From assembly GCA_964059195.1 (NCBI GenBank), contig CAXKWD010000001.1:119531751-119595750 (forward strand): a DNA stretch of 64,000 nucleotides, read 5' to 3'. Below are positions 14,801 to 30,300 of the stretch, piece by piece. A model generated the notes under the pieces. That model had not been told where the DNA came from and ran no database searches. It was given only the letters and a program-made list of their open reading frames with translations. The DNA is from Ectobius pallidus. Its lineage: Eukaryota > Arthropoda > Insecta > Blattodea > Ectobiidae. A program made the translations under genes and the position numbers. Position 1 is the stretch's first letter. Each line of letters begins with the position of its first letter.

Positions 14801-17800
14801 CGAGTTACAATGCATCGAATTTGGCCAAAAATTGCGTTATAGGCACACGAAATTTAATAGTAAACATTCACTTTGTAATTTTAAATGCAACATTTTAGTG
14901 AACCTAAGTATGTTACACAAAAGAGTTGTACATATAGGCTACATTTCATCAGTTAAAATGACAGATTTATAATTTCCTCAAAGCGTTGAAATTTCGGTGC
15001 ATAGTTTGCAATTTTTGGCCAACTTCGATGCACTGTAACTCTGGAACCAGTTCAGTCTCAGTCACCAAATTATTATCACATCTTTATATCCTAAGGAGGT
15101 GTTATGTGTATAAATTTCATAATTTTCACTCAGGCCCTTCTGAGATATTCTACTTCAAATAATGCCAAAATAGGGTCAATCCATTAGAAATGAACCAAAT
15201 TGAATAAAATTTTTTGCTCAACATTTTTTATTTTCTTAATTTTTTTCCAGTTACTCCCCAATATTAGGTGAGTTCAAAACTAGAGTAAAACATTTTTTAG
15301 GGTCATACTTTTTTCTTGGCATCCATTTTAAGTTTTCTTTGTAACAGTTTTTTGGCCGGAAACTTGTTTTGCACAAATGTATGTAACTCTGTTAATTTTA
15401 TAGATAACAAGACAAAATAAACATCAAAATTATCAGAATGAAATGCTCTACATTTTTGTTTTAACACAATATTACCTAAGTAGTGAGGAAAGTGAAGAAA
15501 AAATATCAAAGCTACAAATTGAAAATTGACTTAAAATGGGAGTTTTGGTGCCGCAAAATTATTAGAAGGAAGAAAGACTCGCCCTTAATTTTTTTTTCTG
15601 GTGTAGATCTACTACAGGACTACTCGCTGTAGAAGTTTAAAGCTTGAGAACTTTGCGGTTGTTTTTATACAATTTTTCAAAAATGCCCAAAACCGTATTT
15701 TGGCAATATTTGAAGTAGAATATCTCAAAAGGGACTGAGTGAAAAATTATGAAGTTTATACAGATAACCCCTCTTTATAATATAAAGATGTGTTTAAAAT
15801 TTGGTGACTGAGACTCAACTGGTTCCCGAGTTATAGTGCATCGAAGTTGGCCATAACTGCAAACTATGCACCGAAATATCAACACTCTTCAAAGCTTTGA
15901 GGAAACCAAATATTTGTCATGCTAACTGATGAAATGTAGCCTACATATACAACTCTATTGTGTAACAAACTTAGGCTCACAAAAATTTTATATTTAAAAT
16001 TACAAAGTGAATTTTTACTATTAAATTTCGTGTGCCTATAACGCAATTTTTGGCCAAATTCGATGCACTGTAACTCGGGAACCAGTTGAGTCTCAGTCAC
16101 CAAATTTTTATCACATTTTTATATCATAAAGAGGTGTTATCTGTATAAATTTCATAATTTTTCACTCAGTCCCTTTTGAGATATTCAACTTCAAATATTG
16201 CCAAAATACGGTTTTGGGAATTTTTGAAAAATTGTATAAAAAAAACCGCAAAGTTCTCAAGCTTTAAACTTCTACAGCGAGTAGTCCTATAGTAGATCTA
16301 CACCAGAAAAAAAAATTAAGGGCGAGTCTTTCTTCCTTCTAATAATTTTGCGGCACTAAAACTCCCGTTTTGAGTCAATTTTCAATTTGTAGTTTTGAAT
16401 TTTTTTCTTCACTTTCCTCACTATTTAGGTAATATTGTGTTAAAACAAAAATGTAGAGCATTTCATTCTGATAATTTTGGTGTTTATTTTGTCTTGTTTT
16501 CTATAAAATTAACGGAGTTACATACATTTGTGCAAAACATGTTTTCGACTGAAATATGGTTAAAAAGCAAACTTAAAATGGCCGCCAAAAAAAAAGTATG
16601 AGCCCCAAATTTTTTTTACCATAGTTTTGAACTCACCTTTAGTTGGGAAATAACTGGTAAAAAAATTAGGAGAATCAAAAATGTCGAGCAACAAATTTTA
16701 TTAAATTTGGTTCATTTATAATGGATTGACCCTACTCTGATTACTCTGAAACATTACAATAGTAATTCCTTTAATTTTCTTTTCATTTTCATAAACAGAC
16801 TTCCTTCAACATCCGCGCCTACGCGAAGATAAAACTGGTGGAAAGTGAACACGGACAGGCAATTATTACTGACTGCTATTTAAACACTAACACAAAGAAC
16901 GAGACACAACATTCTCACATACATTCACTCAAAACAAGGCGAGGATAGATTGAAGACGATAATGACGGCCAGGTGATACCTGGAGACCACAAGAGCCTAA
17001 AGTTACCCGACATTTGTCTCATAGATGAAGAAAAATCCCGGAAAAAAACACCTAGGCAACTTGTGCCGACCAAGATTCGAAACCGGGCCCGCTGAGTGAG
17101 AGGAGCGAATGCATCCCCTGCAACACCGCGGTGGACAGTGGCGGACGCAGAATTTTTTTCGGGGGGGGGGATTTGAATAGGTATAAAGAATACTAAAAAA
17201 ATTAATTAACTTACATATATAATTAGTTTATAAAACTGGCCACTTAGAGTGCATATATAGCCTTGTTTTCAAATTTCGGGGGGGGGGGATATATCCCCCC
17301 TATCCCCCCTGCGTCCGCCACTGGCGGTGGACATTACATTCTACGCGAAATAAAATTTACACTCCGCACTCAAACTTTTACTCTGTTTCTCTGAAATATT
17401 ACAAAAAGTAATTTCTTTAATTTTCTTTTCATTTTCATAAACAGACTTCCTTCGACATCCGCGCCTACGCGAAGATAAACTGTTAAAAAGTGAAATGAAC
17501 ACGGAGAAGCAATTATTACGGACTGCTATTTCAACGAAAGAAACGCGGAATGTTATCAATGACTCTCTGACCCACAACACGAGATTACTCATGTAAACTA
17601 TGAATCACGTACAATATGTTGTTATAGTATCGTTGTCACTATACAGTATGTCTGGCATTTCTTTAGACTTCTTAGAAATAATGCGCTTCAAGCTAGTGAG
17701 TCATTACATTCACTGAGGCTATGCATACCATTACTGCATTCGCAGGAACATCTGTCAGATAATATTAATGCAACACAAAGATTGACAACAGAATTTAAGC

Positions 17801-20800
17801 ACAATTTCATTTCATGGTCACATAAAGAATTCCTTAATGACAAACAAGTGAGATAGAATGATAGAATGTGAATATCAGGGAATGTGTATTATGAGAGTGG
17901 GCTAAGGGGGGGAGGGGAGAGAGTATTACAACTTGACGTCGTTTCCGTCGGCCTCGTATGAGACCTTTTAAATATGTAAAACTACATTTTTCTCATTCTC
18001 TCTTAGGCCGTTAATGATAGGAATTGTCCGGGAGGTAATGTTCTATCAGAAAACGAAATATGCAATATCTATCATTTAAGCAATCTTAATACTATATGTT
18101 TTCTAGTTAGCTGAATTACATTGTAAATTACAAAAAAATAGTAATTTATATAAATTATATTATAAAACTTAAAACAGGGTCAATGCAATAAATTTTAGTA
18201 AATTGAAAACTAATGAAGTGAAAAGTCGCTTTAATATTATACAATCAGTTACGAAAACATTAAGCTATGTACTACAAATTAATTATTGTACATCGGTTCT
18301 CAAAACATTCACTGTTGTAAATGTTTTAATTGCCGGTAAAAGAGATATGCACAATACATAAAATCTGTATAAATATGCCGTTAAAATGTGACAAATTAAT
18401 AAAATATGCACAAATATTTTACTATCAAGCAAATATGATCGCAAAACTAACAAAATATGCAACAATATGCAAATTGAAACCATAAATTTTCTGTTATTTC
18501 TTTCTTGTCTTGTACACATTTTAACATTAGCCCCTCCAGAGGTCCCCAGATCACTCGAACAGAGGTAGGAAAACTTTTGGTAGAAGATAAATAGCCCCAG
18601 AAAAAGTTGGATGGGCTATATTTACAAGGTAAATACAGCGGGCCCAGAATTAATCTTAGGTCCCAGATATTACGTCCCTTCTTAAATTAACTGGAAAATA
18701 TAATATCACATCTGGATATTATATTTTCCAGTTAATTTAAGAAGGGACGTAATATCTGGGACGTAAGATTAATTCTCCCGCTGTATTTGTTAATTTGATT
18801 ACCTTGTAAATATAGCCCATCCAACTTTTTCTGGGGCTATTTATCGTCTACCAGAAGTTTTCCTACCTCTGTCCTGGTGATCTGGGGACCTCTGGAGGGG
18901 CCTAGAGAGAAAAGTCGCTACACATGTAATAGAATGCATTATTAAAAATATGATTTTTCGTAAATTTCCGGGGCCTAATTATGAGAGGGCGAAGGCAGAG
19001 TGAAAATGTAACTAATAATAATTATATTTTGTACAGCCCGGATTCAAATTACATAACCAAAATTATCTGCTTCAGGCTCCATCACAGCTACACCTCTTTA
19101 ATGTTTTGCTTCTACATCGGCCTCTGAACATGAAGTTGCCATATCTTGAATATTTATAGTATGATGTAAAAACTTTTATTTGTGATTTATGCCAAATATT
19201 ATGTTTAATAGACATTATTTCAGTAGCTGTGACCCATACTACTTAAAACCAAGTACCAATTTTTGTGTTCGTTAATTTGCTCTCTATAGGTAAAGCAGAT
19301 ATTTCATGCAGGATTGAAGCCTCCTTTCCAGTATCTAGAGGATGAAATGAAAGAAACAACGTATGCCTCATACTGGAAAGCACCACTTGGAAGATCCCGG
19401 GACCAAACTCCTGGTCTTCCAGAAGGACTGGATCCTCATGCAAAGGTGTTTGGGATCAGAAGTAAAAGAGGTAACTTTAATAATCTGTAATATATTCTCA
19501 AATGTGCAGTTACTTGAACCAATATAACATCATTTGTAACGAACAGTTTGGCTTCACTAAAGGTAGATCGACAACTGATGCTATGGAATCACTTGTTAAG
19601 AAAATACTGAATGCATTTGAAAATAGGTGTTTTGCTGAAGTTACATTCTGTGACCTCAGCAAAGCTTTTGATTGTGTTGACCACTATGTTCTTTTAGCTA
19701 AATTAAATTTTTATGGAATTGCGGGTGTCAACATTAGACTAATTGAATCATTTCTGAAGAATAGAAAGCAAATTGTTTGTGTAGGTAAAGATAGGTCAAA
19801 CATTGTTCAACTTAAATATGGAGTACCACAGGGATCGGTTTTGGGACCACTATTGTTCATTTTAATGATTAACGATTTACCATCTTGTATTGGGACGGAT
19901 ACGGTATTGTATGCAGATGATACTTCTTTCTTTAACTGTAGTACTGATTTTAATAACCTATTGAATTTATCTGAAAATACTTTATCACAAGCATCACGAT
20001 GGTTTAGAGCAAATGGGTTTTTACTTAACGACAGTAAGACACAGAAAATATGGTTTAGTCTTAGAGATGTACCATGTAATATCAGTGATGACACGGTTAA
20101 GTTTTTAGGCTTATATATGGATTGCAAGTTATCATGGGAACCTCACATTAAGTACATTGCTAATAAACTTTCAAGGGTCATATATTTATTAAGAAATTTG
20201 AAAAACTGTGTGCCTGACAGTTACGTAAGATCAGCATATTTCGCCTTTTTCCAAAGTATTATTTCATATGGAATTTTACTTTGGGGAAACAGCAGTTACA
20301 TTCAAAAGATTCTTGTGCTACAAAAAAAGGTTGTTAGGATTATTACAGATTCGGAAAATGTAGAACATTGTAAGCCATTATTTATTAGGTTTGGGTGCTT
20401 AACAGTAATTAACTTATACATATACCATGTTTTGGTGTACACTAAAAACAGATTACCAGATTATTATTGTAGGAAGGATGTACATACTCATAATACCCGT
20501 AATTGTAAGAGAATTGATGTGCCTTTTCAAAGACTCTCTAAATCATTAAACAGTTTCGAAATACTTGGCCTAAAAATGATTAACAAACTACCAATAAAAT
20601 TTATAGAGTTACCAATAAAACGATTTAAAAATGAACTATATAGCTGGTTACGAAAACACCTTTTTACTCTGTGACAGAATTCTTTGAATGTGAACATATT
20701 TTAGTGTCTCGGGTTTAAGTTGATTTTAATATAACATTGACTTTATATTACTATTTTATTTAAAGAATGTAAAATTGGAATAAGAACTTTGTTTCGCTTT

Positions 20801-20889
20801 TCTTGTGATATTTAATTATCTCTCATTTATGTAATGTAATTTTAAGAATGACGTTGTCTATTACTGCAAGTTCAATGACAATAAAATAC

Positions 20890-20930
<41 letters not shown>

Positions 20931-21280
20931 AATACAAAAAAAAAAAAATTAAAGACTTCAATGAGAATAAATTTTAACTGAGTTTAAGGGGGACCGAGAG
21001 AGGAGGCTTGCCTTAGAATCGAGAGGAAAAAGGTTTGGATTCCAGAGTTGGCCAATGAATGGTTTTTATCCATGTTTATTAAGGTACCGGTAACAAGAGA
21101 TCATAACTTAATTTCTTCTGATTGTTCTTGTATCTGTCTCTTGTCTTAGGCCTAAATGTTTGTGCCCTCTTTTAAGGGATGGTTGGCATAGGAGTCTCCT
21201 CATTGTGTCCTGTCTACGTACCAGTATATATTAAAGTAATCTTAAAAAGACCCTATTCTCCACGTGGAAATTCAGTTACA

Positions 21281-21331
<51 letters not shown>

Positions 21332-24300
21332 TTATACAATTATGAATTTATAGGAGGACAAAATTTTAAGGGGTCAAAACAAACACTAACAGCAAGGAAA
21401 AGAAATCCTCAATGGTGGTTGAGAGTAGCTTAACACTAAACTTCTTACACCAACATACCTTGCTAATGAAAATACTGAAAATTTAAAAAAAATTACATCA
21501 AACTATTAACTACTGATGGTTATGGAACAATTCCACTTCTAGTTAATTATAACATGTTATTGTTTCTGGCTAAGAAAGTAGGCCTACTATGAGAGTTGGG
21601 CTACTGACCATATGCCATAGAGTTTTTATTTTAATTTCAAGCAAACCAAGGATATTTAAAAAAAAAAACTGAACCAAACTCCAGGACATTCAAGATTTAT
21701 AACATATAATAAGTTTAACACTTAAACACCTGACTTACAAACTAAGATTATCATTGGCGATCCAGACGGCCGTTTCACACTATTTTAGAGCATCATAGGC
21801 GGTTTTCGAACTGCTATTGCGTGCCTGCATTGTGGGCCTAGGTGGCATAGATGTTATGTTGGTCTTGAAGGGGTGGAGTATTTGGTAAGGTTTGAATATC
21901 AGGTATTGTGTCAAAGAGTGTGTGTGACTTTAAAGTGTAGCTGGTCGTTCAGTATAGACGTTGGATGTTTTTTGTGCAGGCATGAGAGTTGGAATACTGA
22001 CCATATGCCCCCAATCCTGCCATCTGCCTATGGTAGAGGTCTCAGCGGTTGGATAGTAGGTCAAGTCCCACAAAGGATCTAGCCCCACACAGTTTGGTTT
22101 AGGTTTATTTTATTTAATGTTTAAAAAAGTGATGATTATTTTTGCCTCTGATAAATGTTAGATACAATGATTTATCATGAAGTTAGTGATACTGGTGGTC
22201 AGGCATAATTCATTACAATCAATAATCAATATTATTTATGTTGCATTATTTTAAATTTAAAAATTTAAACTGCTTCTGTGGAATAATATTGCTGCCAAAG
22301 TTGGCCATCGTATCACTGCAAACCATGGGCAGGTCAGTGAGAACTACAACTTAAAATAATGAAGGAAACTAAAAAACAATTTCATCGGTCCCTCAACATT
22401 TTCTGAGGTTGCTCTCCCTTGTGGGTGGCCCTGCAGTTACTAAAAATCATTGAAAGTGCAATTCAAAGCACCATCAGAGTAAGCTCTTACAGTGTACTAC
22501 TATAACATCTAACTTACCTTCATCTATTTCATTACAGAATTAACAGCTGCTGAACTAGTGAGTCCTCAGAAGCTTCCAGGTCAGGTGTTGTTTGAAAGTA
22601 ATCTAGCACATGAACTGTATGTAAAATCCCATCAAGACTACTATCCAGGAGAGCGGGTGAACAGAGGGTAGGTTTTCAGTTAGTATCATCTATCGTTAAT
22701 TGTCATGAACCTGATGATCATAACTCTTTTTATCAGTCATGTCGAGGGCCACAGCTGGAAAATAAACAACAATCTATCAGAAGTGTCATTAACAATTATG
22801 GTAACTATCATTTTACTAAGTACTTATTAAATAAAATTTATATAAAAAAATTAATGACTACCGTATCTACTCAGTGTGATAGATGAAGATAATCAATTAT
22901 GTTTACAAGGGTTGGAATGTCCAAATCAGTTGTTGTTACTGGAAGTCATAGGTACTGAAGAGTACAGTATGTGAGAAGCTTCTGCTGGAAGCGATGTATC
23001 GACACAGGAGGAACCTATTTTGAAATCTTTTAATGTATTGTACCGATCGGATCAATAAATATCTTCTAATTGACTCACTGACATTACTTTTTGGACAAAC
23101 CCTGTACATCTCACAATAAAGCTACAAATATGGGTGATCACCCTCTAAGAAATGTGGCAGGTGGAAAAAATAATCTACTTTAACTTTTTTCATTCTCAGC
23201 AGGTGAGAGTTATTCATTTCTGTTTCCTTTGTTCCTCTCACCATCTGTGTATTGATACTGTAAACTTCCGAGAAGAATGAAACCAGAAAGGATTATGTAA
23301 GGTTCTGGCGTGTCTCTGCTTATGTTCAGTATACGATATGATATAAATATTGTTAATGTACAATATTTGTGTTATAATGAGTTATTAATGAAATGTCACG
23401 GTCCAATAATTTATCAAGCGTTACATTTTAACGTATAAACATGCAATATATGTTTCTTCTTTTTGCTGTCAAAAAAGTTCCCATGGATTATCCAAATAAC
23501 ATGTTATTCAAAACGGCTAAGATTAGTTAAGATATGCAGATTTTTCTGCATATGAGCTTTTTAACTCTATCAGAACTAAATTTGTGTGGTTATATCCGAA
23601 ATCATCAAGTAAAACTATCATTGGGCTCTAAATTTAAAATCAATGAGGAAAATTTCAGTAGAGCAGCTGGTTTATATGACTGGTAATTAATCATATTACA
23701 AGGATAAAATTCCTCACATTTTACTTAACATATTACTCTATTATTTGTATACCGGTATCTTTGGTTTTATACAGATTCTGATGTGATGAATTTATTCATC
23801 ATTAGCAATAAAAAGGTTAAGTAGTCCATAGTCACATATTCTTTTTCAAATTTGTATTCTTCTTAAAAATTATCTCAACCTAAAAGCAGATCGAGAGTGT
23901 TAGCCTTTTAGCCCTTTAAAAGAATTATTAGCTTTTGAAGAAAATCATTAGCTTCTTAAATTTCATATACAGTAAAACATCAATAATCCAAAAGTCAGTT
24001 GCCCGAAACGTCAATTATCCGCACGACATTTGATTTATTTTTATTATTTTTAATTTATTTATTTTTACATTTACTGGATCCTTGTGATATTGTATCACTG
24101 ATCGGACAGTTGAAGAGTAAGCACAAGTTATTACAATTAAGCCTTGATAGAGTACTTAGCCTGTATTTATTGTACAATATTCAACGTGTCTTAAGAGTTC
24201 AGCATAGTATATAAAGTATTTGAAAGGTTTTAACAAGATACTGGAGGAAAAAATGAGCTAGAACAGGCTGGAGAAAGCTTTAAAATAAATATTCACTGAA

Positions 24301-27300
24301 TGAGGCTATTGAATGAGGGTAAGGATAGTAGAAACATTCTGATGGATGAGTTGTATATTCCTGCACGATATTTCTTGATCTCTGTATATTAGCCTTCTGT
24401 GAAAACATGCATCTCCCTTTGCTGTAGCTCTCAAGTTATACATGTGATTGATAAGTGAATTTTTCTTAAATGAATAAAGCCTAATAGTGCATCGAAATTC
24501 TCAGCAAACTGACCATTTCTCATGCATTATGGGTGTGGATTTCCAAGTGAAGCAACAAACTGTCATCTGAGGAAGTGTTAGTTGAGTATGGTTTACAAAA
24601 GAAATAAAGTTTGGAAATGGTTCACGAAGAAATCAGTAATTATTTTCATTAAGATACATAACTGTAACGTTATATTTCTATTATTATAAAAAAAGTAAAG
24701 TGATCCCTATACAGGCTGTGGAGGTCCAGAGGCTTCCAGGAGGTTGAGGCTCCCAGATTTTTAGACAATCAGCACATGAAGGTGGGAAGGTTGTCAGCCT
24801 TATGCACCGGCCGTCTTTACCCCAGGATTCCTTCTGGTACTTATTTCTGTTAGAGGCTGAGTCAACCCCAGGGCCACAGTGCCACCAGAAGGATTAGGCC
24901 AATTAAAAAACTCCAATGACTTCATCAGGGATCGAACCTGCGACCTTCCGGTTTGTAGCACAACACCTCAACCACTACGCTACGGCGTACCCCTTCTATT
25001 ATTATACTTTTCCAAATTTTAACGAGTCATTTTGAACATATTCGACAACCCAAACAAACTGAAAATCCAAACCACCCTCATTCCCAATTAGTTTGGATAA
25101 CTGGCATTCCACTGTAAAAGCTATGATGTTTGAACATTTTCTTCTCTTGCAGGTATGAAGGCCCAGCTTTCAATCCAAAGAACACTTTTGGGTCAGAAAT
25201 AAATCGTGACTTTTCAGGGAAAAATGTGAAGAGGGTTATGAACTGGAAAAATAACGAGAATACTACACAAGTGGATCTTAGACTGGCCAATTATATTAAA
25301 CAAAATCACCCTCAAATTGGGAAAACATATGAACCGTAAGTTATTATTGAATCTATTGGAATCTATTGATTTATACATCATTTGGTGATAATGATAGGTT
25401 GTTTTGGGTAGAGCCTAAAATATTCCATATTCCAAATTTAAGGGACAACTTATGCAGATAGAGACTGACAGTTTTCAGTTGTTGGGTACCCCTATCATGG
25501 TTTAAAATAATTCGGAACTATTATATTTGATGAAGTAAGCAATTCATTAAAATTTCATTGTCTCATTGTGGAACAGCCTCCTATGTTCCATAATGAGACA
25601 CAAGATTTTTGAAAATTCCTAATTATTTTATTTAAATTCGTTTTTAAACACCGATATAAGTCTTTAGTTTACCAGAGAATGTATAGTACAACACAAAAAT
25701 ACTGATTTTAATCATGAGCAAGGTAACTTATCTATTATATAAAATAGGAAGTGTGTATGTATGTTTGTTCCCTATACAAATCTACATGCTTTGAGCAATT
25801 TGCACGAAATTTTGCACTTCAACCTGGAAGGTTGAACGCGGTCAACATTAAATTCAAACATACCATCCGTTCCGTTGAAAAATAATATAATTTGTGAAAA
25901 TATTACACTGAATTAAAAAAAACGCAATTCAGTTTTCATGACAACAATATTGTTTGCAGTGTTCATATAAGGCTTTGGAAGTTGCAAGCAACTGGGCCAT
26001 GGAGTGGGCTTTGACAAATAATTAGAGAGGTTAGCGATATAATTCATTTCTGTAAATCAATAATGGAGAGTGAAATCAACATAAATAAATATCAGGCGTG
26101 ATTTTTTTAGCGTAACACAAGCTCTCGATTTACCCCTACCGTGGCTAAAGAAGTTTCACTTCAAAAAAAGGTTTAATTTCATGTTTATTAACGTTATTAA
26201 TAGGGTTCGGATGTTTATGAAATGTCATATTTTTATCCTGACCTCCATTCTCGCCGAAAACACAAATTAAACTCAAATTGCACATTTGTTCTCACAATCG
26301 GACCGTTTTTAATTTGCATATAAAGTCATATTTTGGTCATTTTCATGGCCTTGGTCATATTTCGGTCATATTTGTAATTTAACGTCATATTTCAGCTATA
26401 AATTCGGTAATAGAGCACAAAAGAGTCGTATTTTGGTTTTAGTTTAAACTGAAATGTGAAGGGGCAATAATAAGTAATACCACAATTACCTTATCCTCCT
26501 TGCTGTTAACAACTTCCAAATAGACAAGTTTTTAAAAGATTTTCAGTTCACAGTTACAGTGGTATCTGGAAACATTAACAGATTAGAAATTCCTTACAAA
26601 TAAACCTGTAAATCACCTGTAAAATTGTTTAAAAGTTATTATCTGATGAAATTAATGTGATGTAATAATTTAGTGTCATAAAAGTTTTAAATTGGAACTT
26701 TTATTTTTAGATAATACATTCTTTTGTAAAGGGATATTTAGAATTTTTTGGTCATATTTTGTCATATTTCCCACTTTTTTAGGTCATAAACATCCGAACC
26801 CTAGTTATTAATATACTTTGATTTTTCTAAACACTCCATATCTTTGTTATATCCATTTCTTCATGGAATCCATTAGGCTTTTCCTCATTTTTCCTCCAAT
26901 GCCCTCATTTTCCCACCCTACTCTCTCTCTCGTGTAGGTACATCTGGTCACCCTAGGTATAATTTTATTTTATTTACTCATTCTTGTGTCCAACTTTAGC
27001 ATTGGATTAAACTCATTAGATATTACAACACTAGCAGTGCAGTGTATTTACCTTGGTTAAACAAATAACCATTTTGTCCGCTGCGGAGATTGTAGTTGGC
27101 ACTCTACTGAAGATGTGGTTACACCACTCATGATAGAGCCGTCTAGTTTACCAATAGGCCTAATTGTTACACTGCTAAAGTGTTCTAATTTATTTAGTAA
27201 TCTTACAAACTAACATGCTTATAAAATGTAGTTGATTTTATTTGGATCTAAGATTTGTTATCCACAGTACATAATGCTTCATATGCTTCTTTTCTCAGGA

Positions 27301-30300
27301 ATCACATTCTTGGAAAGTGTATCCCTGAAGATCACAGATTTGGTAAAGTTAAAAATGATAAATTTGGAGTTTCTGAACTTATTAGACAGAGCAAACCATA
27401 TGCTTACAAGAAAGACATATTTACATGTTTAATACATATAAATGCTCTTAGAAAATCACTGAATTCAAAACAACCACCATTTGATTTTGAGAAATTCTTG
27501 AAAATGCTAAAATATTATGACAAGGTTTGTATTATATAAAATTAATTATTTGTTATGAAAATTTATATTGATTACTTCTTTGCATATATGATATCAATAA
27601 AATTTAGAAGGAGTTATCAGCTTGACAATTTTATGGTCTCTTGCAATACGACGAGTATTATAACAGAGCTGCCAAGGATCCTCATGGTTATCGGGTGAGG
27701 AGGAGTGAGATTCAAGTAAAATGAATGAGACAACATTTGGCATGGCTTGAGGATGGCCATTTTCATGGTCAAGATAAATGATAAATTACCACCCACGTTT
27801 AATGAAGGTCTAAAAGCTGTTTAGTTTTTCCTTATCATACAAAAACATGTTCTCGACAAGACAAGAACCGATGGAATCCCGTACATACACCTACCCGTTT
27901 CATGAAAACCGGCAGAGACACTCCTGCCCTCTGATAGGGACTATCGCAATCTTTCATGTAGCTCTATGAACTTACCTTGTGATATCAATACTAAAATCAC
28001 GACATGACCCTTTAGTGCTAAAGTTCATTCATACTCCCAGAAAACACATTTACAAATACAATTTTATGACATCGTAACATGTTTATCATGATGTATAATG
28101 TTTTATCAGCTTAGGTGGTGCAGAAGTTATGCACCAGCCTGTGGGTTCAAAGGTCACAGGTTCAAGTCTGGCCAAGGTTGATACATTTTTCAGAACATTA
28201 AAATCCTGAATATGCTTGAAAATTTCAAGTCCTCTGGGAGGGACTATAATCCGTGAGTCCCATGCTGTAAATGTATGGCATGTTAAAGAACTCCAAGCTT
28301 AAATTAGAGCCTCTAGACCAAATTTCCCAGACCCTTCACATTCAAGGAATAACTTAGCTTTCAATGTTTTCCCTTCTTCTAGCTGGTCGGTATAGGATGG
28401 GCTTACCTATCCCTCTGTCCTCTATGGGAAAATAAGCATCACTAAATTAGATTAAATTTTCCAGGAAAACATTGTGAAGTGTCAATATTATACATCAAAC
28501 TTTAAAGCATTGAACTTTACATATGTCTCTCCATCCATCCATAATGTTCATTAACCATAGACTTTGTCTGTGAGGTAACTATAAACTACCTGCATGCAGG
28601 AATAAATAAACCAGTAAACTTAATAGATATTTTTACAATGTAAGACATAAGCATAATACAGAGCATTCCTTGGGATTCTTTATGGCGCTAGGCGGTAAAT
28701 GGTCCCCACGTCAGTGCTTTTATTCACCAGTGAACAGGGTTCGCTTGTTGCTACTCCTTTACATGATGAGGTTGGCATATGGTGCGCTATAACTGGACAT
28801 AGGATTATAGGCCCTATATTTTGTTTTGATACAATCAATGCTGAGCGATATAGAACACAAAACCTCAACCCATTTTTCGAACAGTTAAGTGATATGGTAT
28901 CGAGTGTCAGAGTGCTTATTTTCAGCAGGATTCAGCGATTGCCCATACAGCACGAAACATTAAATTTCATACAGGAAATATTCGAGGACATGGTTATTAG
29001 TAGTGGATTGCAGCCCTCTAGGACCCTTGATTTGTTGGCCTGCAGTTTCTATTTAGGGAGTAATCTAAAAAAGACAATCAAGGTATAAAAAGACAAGGTA
29101 TACAAACACAATCTGCACCCAGTACATGAGTTAAAAGACAGTACTGTCCAGGAAATTGGGAGAATTACCTTAGAAGAACTTGCACGTGTAAATGCCAATT
29201 TCCTTTGGAGATGTCAGGAATGTGTTGCAGTTCATGGACCAGAATTTTCAACATCTTCTGTAGTTAGCATTGCCACCTGCCCCGAATTTGGCGGGACATC
29301 CCGCATTTTAAGAACATTTTCAGCGTCCCGAATTATGCCTAAGAGGGACGAATTATATATATTAATTATTTTGATAGCCTTTTCTTTTCTAATGTTAGTG
29401 GTACTGTTACATAGCTCATTCAGTTTTGGCTTTGTAACGAATATATATAATCTTTTTCTTATTAATAAATTGTTCCATGTACAAATTTAGGTAAGAAGAT
29501 CGGCGATATGCATATATTCTATAAGTGTCCCTCCTTAGCCTTACCAAAAGGTGGCAACCCTATCTGTAGTCAAGGTTAGTAAAAAAAATTTGAAAACTGC
29601 ATTTTTAATATCCAACTGTAGCACACCCCATTCACCGGCGAATGAGAGCGGTGTTGTGGGGACCACATGCCACCTAGTGTAGGGTGTCCATTTGGCCCGT
29701 TTTTCCTGGGACAGACCCGTTTTTTGACAAACCATCCCGCTGTCTCGAAAGTTTTATTGGGGACACTCAAAAGTCCTGCTTTTTTGTGATTGTGATTGGC
29801 CAGTGTATTTCACACTACATTAATAAAAGTTAGAACAGTGAAGGCCATGCTCATTGTCAAAACATACTTTAATGGAGTAATATGTGCTGACTCTTATGAT
29901 AAATTATTAAGTGCCAGTATGGTACTTTATGAGATTGTGTGGGGGACAGGAATATATCTGTCTGTCTGTCTGTCCGTGTGTCTTTGCGCACGATAACTCA
30001 AATGCGCTTAATCGGATTTTAATGAAACTTGGTATACGTATTTATAATGTTTATGGGAAGAACCCTATTGATATTGGACCAAATCGGTTGAACGGTACTG
30101 AAGTAAAACCCAATTTAGTGTATATTTTAAAGGCTTTATAACTCAAATATGCGTTATCGGATTTTCATGAAACTTGGTATACACATTTATAATGCCCATG
30201 GGAAGAACTCTATTTATATTGGACCAAATCGTTTGGCCGGTACCGGAATAATGCCCAATTTAGTGCCTTTTTATGGTAATATATCACAAAGGCATGGATA

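Noticed and set aside
14277..16601. Similar 60-70-codon frames repeated in the fold-back region
   Set aside because: They are the same non-coding arm read several times in both orientations. No domain and no conservation at codon level is apparent.
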